From: Silurus meridionalis
Taxonomy: Eukaryota > Chordata > Actinopteri > Siluriformes > Siluridae
DNA: 64,000 nucleotides
Assembly: GCF_014805685.1 (NCBI RefSeq)
Contig: NC_060893.1
Coordinates: 15,472,273 to 15,536,272 of the forward strand
Direction: 5' to 3'
Shown: positions 48,985 through 61,700 of the stretch, piece after piece
Position numbering within the stretch: the first letter of the stretch is position 1
Layout of the letters: each line of letters opens with the position of its first letter
Made by a program: the position numbers and the translations under genes
The notes under the pieces: model-generated
Databases searched by the model: none
The model's input: only the letters and a program-made list of their open reading frames with translations
What the model was told of the DNA's origin: nothing

Positions 48985-51900
48985 ATAGATTGATAGACAT
49001 ATAGATATTTATTATTTTCTTTTCTTTTTTTTTTTTTTAGTTCAGCTCTGGACAGTTGGGAATTACCACTGGTACCTGAAACAGAGCCTGCATTTTGGAA
49101 GTGAGCCTTCAAAGGCTCCAGTCTGTGTGTGTTGGGACCCTGTAAAGCCACTCCAGTTCCACCTGCTGACTCATGACTGGAGCAGTTACACATATGACTG
49201 GGGCTGGAGCACCGATCGTAGCCAAGGATATGATTCACATGATAATGCCAGTGTGGCTGTGATCGATGGAGGTGAGAGACTTCAAAAATACTTCAGTTGG
49301 ATGATCATAAGTGTGATTTGTGCTCAAAGGTCAGGTCAGAGATTTATTTTGGCAAACATATCTGTCTATTGTAAGGAGTACATGACTTAAACATTTGATT
49401 ACCAGCTTTCAGCCAGTCCAGACAAAGAGGTGTTTATTCTGTTATTATTCAGGTGTCTTAGCCTAGACATTGCACATACACGTTTTTAGTGCTCTGCTTG
49501 GACTTCTTTCAAGCTGAAATCTCACTGATACTTCTATCAGCTGCCAATTGAACAGCATTGTAATGTAAGTAATGCAGAATTGATCCATTATTCCACAGAT
49601 GATCAAAATGTGATTCAGAATGTAATTCAAAGAATTAATCTTAAATACCATTGAAGATCACACGTTGGTTATAAGGATTAATATGCAAGACTTTCAGGAC
49701 AGTAACTGACTATGCATTGAATTTCAGCATAAATTTATTATACTATAATACCTCGCTACCCCTGGTGGTCTAGTGGTTAGGATGCGGTGCTCTCACCACT
49801 GCGGCCCGGGTTCGATCCCCGGTCAGGGAACCAACCCCAGCCACTCTCAGTGCCGGTCCCAAGCCCGGATAAATTGGGGAGGGTTGCGTTAGGAAGGGCA
49901 TCCAGCGTAAAAAGATGTGCCAAATCAAACATGCGGAGGATCCGCTGTGGCGACCCCTAACGGGAGAAGCCGAAAGAAAGTTACTGTAATACCTCGCTAC
50001 TCGTTGGTTTTTATGACCAGAGCTGAAACTGACGAGTACAGTACAAGTAGGTGGAAGCATTTTTAACCACTTTAGGACCCATGATTTAGGCTTAAAATGC
50101 ACAGCAAGCACAAAAGAGAGCCCTATGGCACTGTTCGTGAGCTAACATGAGACTCTTCATGCAGCTGTTTTACCGCTCACACATTTCAGCGCGAGAGTCG
50201 TTGTCGAGTTTCGAGCAAGTGCTGAAACATTTTTTAGTTGTAATAAAGTAATGAGTACTGAATTTAATAGGTTTCGGAGCCAGTGAGCACCGAGATATTA
50301 CTCTATATGTGTAACTGGCTTTCCCAGGACTTTGGTTTCTAAATCTTTTACTTTCCCCACATGTTCTTCTTGTCTTACAGCTAAGGTTTTAGTGACAACA
50401 TTTCGTCAGTGTGTGGTTCCACCACCAATGTGTTCCTATGAACTGCAGTTTCCTGTTCCTGTTAACCTGGTCACCTTCCACAAACAGCCACTGAGTACCA
50501 ATGAGCTCGCAGCATTAACAGCAGATGGGTGTTTGCATATCGCTGGCCCAGGTTTGCAAATAGAAAATAAAAACCCATGACAAACAAACATTTTTATGTT
50601 TTTTATGTTGTGCATTACAGTGTGGTTGTATTCATGCTTTGTGTTAAGTTTTCTTAAAGCAACAATTTTTTTTGCCTTTCTCACTCAAGATACCAGTGAG
50701 CCTATTAAGGATGCTTCAGGATTTAGAGTCGTCTCTAAACCACTAGTTTTACAAAAGTCATATAGGTTAGTGTCACTGCCTGTATTGAACTATACTGTAC
50801 TGTACTGCAGTTGTTATTCTTGTGATGTGTGTGTGAATGTTGTTTGCTTACTGTTGATTATACTTTGTTTGCAGTGTTGCAGGGGCCTGTGAGGGGGTTC
50901 TGGCTTTGCGTCTTCTGCACTGGCTGAGGAAGGACATATTTCTGGCAGTAGCATGTGGCGATGAAGTAAACCATTCACGTCTCCTTGTACTGACTCCAGC
51001 AGAAGCCCAGAGCTCAGAACCCAGACTAGAAATCAGGTACAAACTAAATCTCAAACTTTTAAATCCCGGATTTCATTGTGTAATGTTGTTTTTGTTTGTT
51101 TTGTTTTTTTTATATAATTTTGTATCAGAAAACACTTGGTCTTTTGTATATATGCGTATGCTGCAGAACAGGGTTGGAATACTAAAATTTAGTTTTTGTT
51201 AAATCAGGTCAGAAGTCAAAGTTGAAGGCCATGTGTTTAGCATGTGCCACAGCTCCAAGAGTGACACCCTGGCTTTACAGCTGGAGGATGGACAGATGAG
51301 GAGAGTGAATTGGGGTGAGTGATCTTATTGACCTTGATTTTTGTTGCTGTATTTTAGTGGTTGATTGGAAGATAGCGTTTTACGTTCCATCTTAAATTAT
51401 AACTGATTTAAAATAATCTAGTAAAACTGAAATAAAATATTGCAACAGGATGACCCTAACTACAAAACTAACCGAAAAAACAAACACACACCTGGTTAAT
51501 TAGCATTTATACTGTCGCATCATTCACTGACCGGAAGAATGTGTTTGCTTATTCGATGGGGATGTTTTGTTACAATCGAAAATGTATAGTATTTTGAGCC
51601 ATTACACCAGATTTTCAGCTATTTTTTTTTCTTTTTTGTAATACACAAACAATATAAACTGTAAAAGTTTAGTTTTTGTTTTACTTAAAAGATATTAAAG
51701 TTCATTTTTAATTGTACTACTTGGTGTGTAATATTGATTTGTGTGGGTTTCCCTCGGTTTTTAATTGCCACATATGTTCTTCAATTATTTTAGTAATATC
51801 TAGTATAGTAATTATGCATGACTCTCATGTTCAGACTCTGCAGAGATAACAGTGACTGAATGGAAGGATTCACTACAGTTCAGTGTTAACTTTCCCCAGC

Positions 51901-52217
51901 CCTGTGTTCACACTGCACTGTGTATCATCACCGGAGAGGTAACAATATAGGAAACACATTTTACTTTGTCTTTTTCCAGGCATGTCTGTTGTGTGTGTAT
52001 TTAGACATTCAATTCAATTTGATTTGTATAGCACTCTAAACATTGTCCCATAGTAGCTTAACTGAAATATGTACTGTGCATTGTGTCTCTCTGCAGGAGC
52101 ATTTAGTAGGTCTGACAGAAAGATCCCACCTCTATATTGGTAACAGTATGGTATGTATGTGCACAGATTTTAACAGTCTACTTAGTCACAGCTTATTGGG
52201 GGGAAAAAAATAAATAA

Positions 52218-52302
<85 letters not shown>

Positions 52303-55300
52303 GTATTATTTTTTTATTTTTGCTAACAAGACTATTCAACCACCTCTTCTTATTCAAAAGCAGGAGGAAAATGTGTACGTAAATAACATGGATTTAACAA
52401 GTTGTAGAGATTTAATCACGTATATCTGGTTAAAATTATATTTCTGTTCTACAGGTCGCCTCTAATATTTCCTCCTTTGTGGTGTATAATGAGTTCCTCC
52501 TTCTCACCACACATGCTCACACATGCCGTTGCTTCCACCTGACCACAGTGTCAGTCAAAGGTAAGAACATGACTTGCAGACGGTATGCTTTTTATTGGGT
52601 TTTTTTGTCTTTTATCACAACATAAGTACAAACAGCTAATCTTTTGTTTCTTCATTTAATCTCACATCCATGAGACAAGTTCCTCTTATCGCCTGCTTCT
52701 CTGCTGTGACGTGTATAAACCAAGAAATATTAAACAAATGTCTCTTCAGAAAACCTTTAAAAGCTTGATCAAACATTTCTTATTGCATTGTTGAACAGTG
52801 TGTACTATTGCAAAATTGTTTTCCCAGAAAACAGTCTGAATAGTCAGATTCAAGAAATCTAGTTACTGCTCAATGTATATAACATTTAAGTGTATTGTAA
52901 ATATACTTGTATAATATTGTAAATAACACACACTGGTCCTGGACATGAGCTTGCTATTGTACATTACTAAGCATAAAGCTACACAAAATGGCCAAATGTT
53001 TGTGGACACCTGCTGATCATGCCCATAGCTTGTTTTTTGGAAGCACACAAATCGTATATGGTTGTCTCTTATATGCCGTAGAATTTCATTTTTACATGCC
53101 ATAGAATTACATTACAACATGTGATTGACTGGTACTAACCTGTTCCAGTATGACAAGTGAGCTCTACGGTCTGCCACAAACGTAATGGTCTGCATGTAGC
53201 TTTATTCTTAACCTTTATTAACACCTTTTGCATTAACTGGAACATAGAAATGATTATTATAACAGCAAAGCAAAGCGAAATCTAGAATGGGATGTTCATA
53301 AACACACATGGGTGTAATACATGTCCATAAACATTGGCTCATGTAGTAATGTATGTTTGTGAGATTCACCATAGTCTTGCTAGTCCACTCTGTACACATT
53401 GTTGGAGTAACAATAAACCCTGATTATGCTTTTTCAATGCTTATATAATGTAATAGTGTACCATTGGTTAGCGGTAACAGTATCATCAATATTCTTCTCA
53501 CAAAATTGCATCTGTGAGCAAGAGTGGATAATGAAGCTGTCAGTATGAGCCTCTTTCTAAATGCATGCACTGTTATTGCGGTGTGTCTGCAGACATGCAG
53601 GTGGCTCTGAGTTCTGAAGCAGCTCAAAATGATGAGAGTGTGCGCAAAGTAGAGCGAGGATCTCGCATCGTTACTGTGGTGCCTCAGGACACCAGACTCA
53701 TCCTACAGGTTAGAGCTGAACTCAACAACAAACTCACACTCTCTCATCATTCATGCTGCCTGTCAGCTCCAGATCATCAAAAGCCATTGTTTTCAGTATT
53801 TTTAGACTCGACATTTCCCTTAGGCAGAAAGTCAACTACCTTCATTTTTTGTCATTTAGTCTTGAAATGTACACAAGACTTCACTTTGAGACCCCAAGAG
53901 TTTTAGATAAATCTCTGCGATGTGAATTCCTCATCATTTTAGATGAACTTTGATCACAGGCCGTGTGCATTTTTCCCCCCAGATGCCCCGTGGTAACCTA
54001 GAGACCATCCATCACCGAGCTCTTGTGCTTGCTCAAGTCAGGAAGTGGCTTGATGAGTATGTGTTCCTAATAAATCATAAAGTGCATAAGATTCAATCTT
54101 GTTCTAGTAAATGAATGTTTTTGAAGCATAAGTATGTTTAAAAGGTTTTAAATCTCTTAAAATTCTAGACTGAACTTTAGAGATGCTTTTGAATGCATGA
54201 GGAAGCTGCGGATCAACCTGAACCTAATCCATGACCACAATCCCAGTGTAAGTAATCTAATGATCGTGTGATTTCCTTATATTTGCTGTATGTAAAGTAA
54301 TTTTACAGTCTGTGATTTACAGGTGTTCTTGGAGAATACAGAGCAGTTTCTAAAACAGATTGCCTCAGTCAACTACATCAACCTTTTTCTTACAGAGCTC
54401 AAGTAAGAAGCCTCAAGCCTTTCTATACTACATTGTTATACAGTAAATATTTGAGATATATTCAAAGCATAATGGGATTTATTACTCAATAGAGAGGAAG
54501 ATACTACAAAGACGATGTACCCATGCCCATTGAATTCAGCATGCCAGTCTGCTTCAGTAACCCTAAAAGGAGGTCAGAAAAAAAAAAAAGTGGACACTGT
54601 CTGTGATGCTCTGCGATCAGCAATGGAAACTCTTGATCCACATAAGTATGTTCTTAAAAATTCATGTTCTGAATGTAACTTATGGATTATATATATATAA
54701 TACACACTTTCATAAAATATGATACAATGATTTGTGTTATTTCTCTAATATTAATCTTGTTCAGTAGTTAAGCATTTAGTAAAGTTACATAGTTAAGTTT
54801 CATTTGTAGCATTTCTTTAGGTTTTCTTTTTCAAGAGCATTTGATCGATTTAATTTTTTTTTCCTTGCAGGTACTGTCTGTGTATTTTAACAACTCATGT
54901 GAGGAAGACGACACCAGAACTAGAGATTGCTCTACAGAAGGTCCATGAATTGCGTGGTAAGAAGTCTGGCAATATCTAACAAAGAAATTAATCAATCAAA
55001 GCAAATGAGGACCCTTTTTAGCAAAATTAGAGTTTCTTGTCGTTTTGATATTTATATATTTATTTAATTCAGACACATTTTTTAAGGGTTCCATTTACCA
55101 ATTAATCATCAGGAGGGGGAACAGAATTTAATAGAAAAACTCTATTTCAACATCAGCTACTCATTACTTTATGTAATAATGAAAATATGCAAGAATTTAA
55201 AATCCTATTGAAAAACCTCAATAATAACTTGCTTGAATTCTTTTTGCACACTAGAGGGCACTAAACTCTCTCTTTGCCTAACAATTCAGTGATTAATATC

Positions 55301-56230
55301 AATTTTGGTAATTCGAGGAAGCTCTTGAAAACCGTGACAGTAATATGTCATCCTCTCCTGCTCCATCTTTACACAGTTATAGATCAGTTACTTAATGATC
55401 ATTTTCTTAAACTATTCAAATCTGTATGTATTTATCACCCCTTTTTTATGTGTTTGTTTTTGTGATTAGTCAACCCACCTATTGTAGAAAATGCAGTGAG
55501 TGCAGAGGAGGCTCTGAAGTATCTCTTGTTCCTGGTCAACGTTAATGAACTGTATGAACACTCCCTGGGGACCTATGACTTTGACCTGGTGCTCATGGTA
55601 GCAGAAAAGTCTCAGAAGGTTGGGGATGTTTCCATGTAGTTATTATGGACACAATTTGTAAAACCTTGAATAGAAAATCTGATTGAAATTTAATTTTGTT
55701 CTTCTCTTCTCTTTTATCATCTCTAGGACCCTAAAGAATATCTTTCCTTCCTGAACATGCTAAAAACCTTGGAACCTAATTACCAGCGTTATACCATAGA
55801 TAAACATCTGAAGAGATACAAGAAGGCCTTGCATCACCTCAGCAAGTGTGGTGAGGGCTTACACAGTCTGACTATAGGTTAATAAAACATATAGAAATTA
55901 TTAAAGCATAAGAGCGATATCTTTGTTTCTCTCTCTTTCTCTAAGGCGAAGAACACTTCACAGAATTATTAAACTTGGTGAAGGATCAGAAGCTGTACAC
56001 TGAAGCTCTTCAGCTCTACCCTGCAGATAGCCAGCAATACAAGGTTACTTTCACTTATGAGTGCTGATTATATACCATGTTTATTTATCTGCCTTTAATA
56101 TCCTCTACTGTCTACTTGCACATGGTTCCTGTGAAATTGTGTTAAAAATCTGTACTGTGGTCAAAGTGATCTATCAGCTGGTGGAAGTGTGGTGGAGGGG
56201 AGTGTATAATTTATTCACATAATTTATACA

Positions 56231-56261
<31 letters not shown>

Positions 56262-59200
56262 ACACATTTTAACACCTTTTAAACATAAGCAGTTTTACAG
56301 CATTTTTTTTTATGTAGTTGCAAATGTGTGAAGTGACTTATAGTTGCTGGTTGGTAGCCATTAAAAGCAGTGTTGAATTGGCCGCTCAAACAGTGAGTCT
56401 GAAGTTGTTCAGGGCGACATGGTGATACTTGCATAGGTCACCATATGTTCCAAGGCCACCACCGATAAGAAGATTTCAAGACCAGGTTTATTGGCATAGA
56501 TGATTCATACACATGATGCTCATTTGAATACTTGCATCTCTAAAGGGTGCCGGGGTCACAAATAATCTTGACCTCTCTGTGATATCATCAGATGCTGAGT
56601 GTGGCCTATGCTGAACACCTGTTGGAGGATCAGCAGGCTGAGCAGGCAGGGTTGTTGCTATGGCGATGTGGAGAAATGCCTCGTGCTTTGCAGGCCTTCG
56701 TTAGTTGCACCAGCTGGAGACACGCCCTCGCCGTAGCGACACACATCCCTGTACCACCCACACAGCTAACACAGCTCGCACGAGATCTAGCAGGTATTTG
56801 TTGTGTGTTTTTCTGCGCACATGTGTGTGTGTGTGTGTGTTCAGTTATCCATTTAAGCCATGGTATTCGTCTAGGATATGTATCTTATCTCTCTAAAATA
56901 AATGTCAAAATGTTGACATTACTTGGAGTAACCCACATAATAACCTAGAATAAATGTCAACATTTTTAATCCTACATCTTTATACTTAGCCCAAACTGAT
57001 TTTCCCATTGCATTGTGTGATCAATGTGTTTCAGAGAAGCTTCTGGAAATGAGGAAACATACAGAGGCTGCTCTGCTGCTGGAGCAATATGCTAAGGTAC
57101 AAATAATCGAATCTGCTCTTTTTTCAATTCACTCACTGGTCTGTGTTTCCATGATTCTTACATTAGTGCAGCTGCAGGGCCATTAGTTAAATTGATAAAT
57201 AAACCATATTCCAGCATATTTCACCTCCATATACTGAGGAAAAAACAAAACAGGAAACCTGTTTACCAAAACCTCGCTAAAAGCACATGTTGATCTCAGG
57301 CAAAACAATGAGCTCCAAATCCATTGTTAGTGCTGTATTTTGTATCTTTATCCAGCTGAGAAATGTCCCCACCGTCGGACGAATAAAGGTATATCTTATG
57401 TTATCTTTGTAAAACTGGATCAGTTATGTTTTGTAAGATAATTGTTATATCAGTGTAGCATTAGGGCGAGTGTATATGCAAATAGGTCAGCTGTGGCCTG
57501 TATTTACTTTAAGATGCCTGGACTTATGGAACTACCTAAACACTCATTTCTGCTGGGAAATTAGTTACAGTTCATGACTGTGGTAATGGCCTGTTCTACA
57601 GATGTGGTTCAGAGAGATTATACTGATTAATGCTGGAGTGATTCTTTAGTTACTGTATTGCTATAGGAAAATAAACAGGGGTGACTTTTGCAACCCCGTG
57701 CCAAGCAGAGTTACTGTCACCTGATGTGGTTTATTTATTTTATATAACAGTGAGTTTATGTATGCATGTATGTACACATTTTACTGGTCATAGTTATAAT
57801 TATGGTTAATGGTGCAAAACTTTAGATCCTGTAACCATGTTTTAGCAGCTATAAACAATGGTCTTGAAATTAATGCAGCAAACAAAATGCAGCTTGTAAT
57901 GTGAAAAGTCTTTCATCTTGTGTTGAAAAGATTAAAAATTACTGTAACAAAATACTGACAATGGAGTTATTGACCCAATTATTGCTGAGTAAACATGTAT
58001 CTATGTATTTCTGCAAACAATTGAATTCTATTTTTTTTTTTTTGCATTACATGTATAATACAAATCATATTCATAAAGACACAAATATAAATTGTGTTAA
58101 GATTCTGTAAGCTGTTGATTATGGATCATTAATTGTTGAATAATGGTATTTTCAGGACTGTGAGGAGGCTATTTCTGCCCTGATTGAGGGAGCTGCATGG
58201 GAGGAAACTCTCAGAATAGTGAGTCACTTGTGGTTTCTTTGCATTATTTAATCTTTGAACTAGTGTTTTTCATCTTTTATTTGTATATTTATTACAGATT
58301 TACCTTTACAACAGACCAGACATCATTGAAACCAATCTGAAGCCTGCACTTTTGGAAGGTATTATACTGGTTTTCATCCTTGACTTGCATACGTCAAACT
58401 TTTTCTGTTTGTTGGTTCCCCTCTCAAGCTTGTGTTTTGTCTGACTTTGTTCAGCTCACAGTACTCAAATGGCTTTTGTGGGCTCTCAGAGTGCTCTGTT
58501 CACACGCCATAAAAATCGACTTGCTGTTGTGCGAGAGCAGAAAGAGAAGTCTAGACTGGAGTTTATTGGTAAGAATCACTTTAAACTCTGTAGCTATCAC
58601 AGGACTTAAGTAGAGATGTTTTGTGCTTTTTTTTTTATTTTTATTTATTAATTTTATTTTGCTTGCTTACTGTACCATTTCTCTCCACTGCAGACGAGGA
58701 CGGCCCTGACTGCGCAGATGCTGAACTCTACTCCGAAGCGAGCAGCGTCCTGACTGGCAGCCGCTTTAAAGTAGCCGGATCGAAGTACTCGCAAAGCAAC
58801 TCCCGCATCTCCTCGTGAGTTCTAGTTCAGGAGGTCCTAAAGAAAGCCACGCAGTTGTTTTCACAAAGCTCCCCTCACCCCCTCGATACAAATCAGTTCT
58901 CGCACAGAATTACTTACTCTGTTTTTAAATCTATCCCTATTGCTTAAGCAGATACAGTTCTAATACCGACATGCCTAGTTCAGTTCCTCATGTCTCAAGA
59001 TAAAGTGTAAACTAGAGATTATAAAAGTGTTTATAATCTTTGCTGGGTTTTTTTTAAATAAGTTTCATACTTTACATGAATGTGCATCAAAACTATTGAA
59101 TCAAATCTATGTAGATTAAGGAGGCAGTGTAGTCTGTCGGAGCTGAGGGATACCTGGGAAAATTGGCCAAGTGAAAAAAAAATGTGGGTTAAAAAGTGCC

Positions 59201-61013
59201 AGGAATGTTCCAATTATACAATACCTAATTCTTATCATAGACATATTCTTTCTATATACATTTAAAATAAAAATAACTCGCTCCAATACTTCTTATTAAC
59301 ACATGCCTTTTTATAACTACTAATACTGATAAGAGAAAATGGACACTCCACAGCATTGAATGTAACTATAAATGGATAAAAGTATGACGTTTTATATCTA
59401 AATACAAGTATATAAGTGGATTTGATATTGAAAATAATCAGCTTGTTATTGCAAGCATATCATTAACATGATTTATTCTTTACCTACTGTATTGGGCACA
59501 TTTTTAGATCAGATTACTGTGACATTCGAAGCTAAATTAAGTATAACTTGAGAGATTTCTGAAGGGGAAATTAATCTTTAAAAGAATTTTCAGCCCAAGT
59601 AGAAAGGGTCTATGTTTGCTTGTGTAACTAGTTAAAGCTGAAAGCCTGAGGCTCACTGCAGCTTTTTCATCCAGGAGATCATCGAAGAACCGCAGGAAAG
59701 CTGAAGGAAAGAAGCACAGCTTAAAGGAAGGAAGTCCTTTTGAGGACATTGCCCTTCTTCATGCCATTATCCAAATCATCCACATCGTTGATAAGATGAG
59801 GGGTAAGGTCTAAAATTCCATTTTTGTTCAGCTGAGTGAAAATGCTACAGATTTTGGCTCTGCTCATAAGTATTGGATGTGGAGAACTGTGTCTTTTGCA
59901 TAAGTGGACCTCCTCTGCTGGAATGCTCAGTTTAATGCGCTAGTGAGCTTTAATTTCTGCCATGAGCAGCAGAGACCATAAACTCATCAGCAGCCAGGGG
60001 GCTCTCGGCTTACTTCAGATAAATGTTTATTTAATATAAGTTTGTTCAGCAGATTATTTTATACATTTATCACATACTGTTTTATACATTTCTTTTATTT
60101 TGTGCTAAGACAAGTAATATTAGAGAAAAAACTGACTGCAGCATATCGTTTTTGCTCTGCAGAGGAGATCCACAGCCTCCTGAAGGCACTGGTACTGTTC
60201 CAGTATGACAATCTGGCCAGCAGCCTGCAGTCAGAATACAGTGAGCTGCTGCAGCTCATCGACACAGGCATCCCTGAGATCTGGCATGAAGGGCTTCAAC
60301 AAAACCAAACTCCAGTAAGAAAAAGCATTTTTACTAATTTACTGGAAATTCTGTGCTTGAAAATGTCCATCCTATAACACGATTATTCTTTACCTGCATT
60401 TGTTCTACTCTTTACTACTGTCAAAACAACCCAGAAGTTAAAAATAACTGATCGACCATCAGCATTTGCACCTACACAGATGTAAAAGCTTGTACCTAAT
60501 GGTAGTTCATATTAAAACATTATTTGATCTATTTCTAGATAATCCAACAATTCAGACTCTTTTTTTTTTTTTTCAACCATAGAACCTTGTGGTCCTAAAC
60601 TTTACATTCATAGAACGCCTTTGGCTTCAAGTCGATTATTTCAATTGAACCAAACATCCCACTGTTGTAAAACCTGAAACAGTTATGTCCAAGTGCATTA
60701 TCCAATAAATATGGCATAGAATACAGAAGTATATTTGTCTTATTATTTTGTTTGTACCTAATGGATTTATACTTCTCTGTTGTAGGTCACAGGCCCCACT
60801 TCAACAGCCAACAGCATCATGGCTTCGTTTCAGCAGCCGAGACCCACCACAGCTTCTCAGCAGGGTGAGTGCTCACTAAAAACACACCTATCACATTCTG
60901 TTATCTGAGCTTTAGATTAAAGAGCTGTGTTTCTCTCTCTCTCAGACTCGGAGATCCTCGTCCCACCCAAGATGCGCCAGTCTGTCACCTGGAAACTTTC
61001 TATTCTAAAATAG
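43646..61013 (+). CDS. elp1: Elongator complex protein 1 (IKAP/ELP1)
   Basis: ELP1 is the scaffold of the Elongator complex, which makes the wobble-uridine modifications of certain cytosolic tRNAs. The ATG is at 43648, two bases into the exon. Coding exons are 43648-43797, 44892-45044, 45806-45887, 45981-46061, 46178-46263, 46548-46647, 48119-48209, 48429-48552, 48638-48731, 49041-49271, 50381-50551, 50690-50765, 50875-51036, 51208-51314, 51835-51938, 52097-52150, 52455-52560, 53593-53708, 53983-54056, 54169-54247, 54323-54402, 54493-54645, 54871-54956, 55470-55618, 55727-55850, 55946-56043, 56592-56793, 57035-57096, 58156-58218, 58298-58358, 58455-58568, 58694-58814, 59675-59802, 60163-60314, 60786-60864 and 60946-61013. 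They sum to 3981 nt, 1326 residues against 1332 in human, and all phases agree. The N-terminal half is WD40 propellers ([19 protein letters not shown]). The C-terminal half is helical repeats, with a conserved basic tRNA-binding patch near residue 1188 ([16 protein letters not shown]). One intron uses a GC donor. Confidence 0.96.
44331..44590 (+). repeat. Candidate dispersed repeat in elp1 intron
   Basis: The block AAGCTTTTATTGTCATTTTA, followed by GCAGTACACAGTGAAATGAA and ACGTTCCTCCAGAACCCTGA, resembles a very frequent fish repeat. Only one copy occurs in this window, so the call rests on memory. Confidence 0.4.
46880..47869 (-). mobile_element. Internally deleted Tc1-type transposon in an elp1 intron
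   Basis: The ends are CAGTGCAGCCGGAAAGTTTT and the imperfect reverse complement of it, flanked by TA. Minus-strand remnants of the N-terminal transposase include [11 protein letters not shown] and [14 protein letters not shown] (complement of about 47490-47575). These are followed by stops and loss of the catalytic part. At 990 bp it is shorter than intact relatives of about 1.6 kb. It lies in the elp1 intron that starts with a GC donor at 46648. Confidence 0.85.
48777..48947. repeat. Palindrome with about 54-bp arms around a TA microsatellite
   Basis: The left arm 48777-48830 (TATTTACAATAATACACTTT...) is the reverse complement of 48894-48947 apart from one extra C near 48799. The centre is (TA)n. 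It lies in the elp1 intron between exons 48638-48731 and 49041-49271. Confidence 0.9.
49760..49982 (+). mobile_element. tRNA-Glu-derived SINE with 18-bp target-site duplication
   Basis: This is the best-kept copy of the family. The tRNA-Glu(CTC)-like head has intact A box (TGGTCTAGTGG) and B box (GGTTCGATCCCCGG), followed by the body and the CGAAAGAAAG tail. The direct repeats ACTATAATACCTCGCTAC (49742-49759) and ACTGTAATACCTCGCTAC (49983-50000) differ by one base. It lies in an elp1 intron. It is not a working tRNA gene, since the acceptor stem and downstream context are those of a SINE. Confidence 0.92.
52007..52065 (+). repeat. Dispersed teleost repeat, short copy 3
   Basis: TTTGATTTGTATAGCACTCT and ACATTGTCCCATAGTAGCTT are a short, diverged relative of the repeats at 9010 and 25703, in an elp1 intron. 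Confidence 0.4.
52225..52298. repeat. (TA)n microsatellite
   Basis: A TA run of about 74 bases lies in an elp1 intron. Confidence 0.95.
52979..53330 (+). mobile_element. Non-autonomous DNA transposon family copy 2
   Basis: It begins near AAATGGCCAAATGTTTGTGG and ends with CTAGAATGGGATGTTCATAA, blocks found in the same order in relatives. It lies in an elp1 intron before exon 53593-53708. Confidence 0.5.
53983..54056 (+). CDS. elp1: elp1 exon equivalent to human exon 20
   Basis: This 74-nt exon ([20 protein letters not shown]...) encodes residues about 696-721. It has the same length and position as human ELP1 exon 20, whose weak donor is the site of the familial dysautonomia splice mutation. 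Here the donor is GA|GTATGT: an A at exon position -1 and a T at intron +4 depart from consensus, while +6 is T. The equivalence is my inference from exon count, length and peptide. Confidence 0.85.
56236..56261. repeat. Short (TA)n microsatellite
   Basis: A TA run of about 26 bases lies in the elp1 intron before exon 56592-56793. Confidence 0.9.
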
Positions 61014-61153
61014 TGCTTGTTTATAAACACCATGCTTTACAATATACAATTTCAAATTATATCTATATTTATCTATATATATAGATATATTCTAGTGGCA
61101 AAATGGTTTTTCGGTTAAGTCCAATATTTGCATGTGTCCAATGTATATAATGT

Positions 61154-61159
61154 AATAAA
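61154..61159 (+). promoter_or_regulatory. Candidate polyadenylation signal of elp1
   Basis: A canonical AATAAA lies 141 bases past the elp1 stop codon. A GT-rich element (AAGTTTGG, TTTTAGTTCC) follows within about 40 bases. No better signal occurs before the convergent smu1. Confidence 0.6.
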
Positions 61160-61700
61160 ATTTCCAGGAACAACAGGAAAGTTTGGATAAGCTTTTAGTT
61201 CCGATTTGCTACTTTGGTTAGACACCTGATACTTTACTCTTCGTGTTCTTGTATCACTAACCTACCGATATCTGTGAACTTTAGGTTACACCAGTTCTTT
61301 AACGGTCAGGGCCAGTTCTCAGGATTCTTGACCCTGCAGTTTCCCAGTTCCCCCTTATACATGGATTTTACAAAATATGGATTAAAAATACGCATTTTGG
61401 GAACCCACTAAAGTATTCATTCAGAGTTGTAGATCTGGTACAAAGTACTCGAGGGAAGCAAATTGTGAAATTTTAATTGAAAAGGTGAAAATTAAGTAAA
61501 ATACCAAATTATCTACCGTTACACAATAAAACTGAGCATAGACCAAAAAAGGTTGAAAAAAATCTGAAAGGAAATGTTTTTCTGTTCTCTTCAAATAGGA
61601 CATGCACATGAAAATTTGCACTAACAAAAACAAATATGTACAAAAAAAAATATTGTACGCCCAATCGATTTCCCAGTAAGATATTGGTCCTGGTTGGTAA
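61160..61700. other. Gap between convergent elp1 and smu1
   Basis: No gene is seen. The right part is the likely 3' UTR of smu1 on the minus strand, with only a variant ATTAAA hexamer at about 61476-61471 as a possible polyadenylation signal. Confidence 0.4.

Noticed and set aside
49760..49840. tRNA-Glu gene with CTC anticodon
   Set aside because: The A and B boxes are good, but the sequence continues into a SINE body shared with 11179-11417 and is bounded by target duplications, so it is a SINE head.
52200..52330. A third microsatellite-centred palindrome
   Set aside because: The A-rich and T-rich flanks are only loosely complementary, as expected from simple sequence.
57330..57400. Possible 3' end of an L2-like LINE (CCCCACCGTCGGACGAATAAAGG)
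   Set aside because: The tail is suggestive, but no reverse transcriptase sequence or second copy is present to support it.
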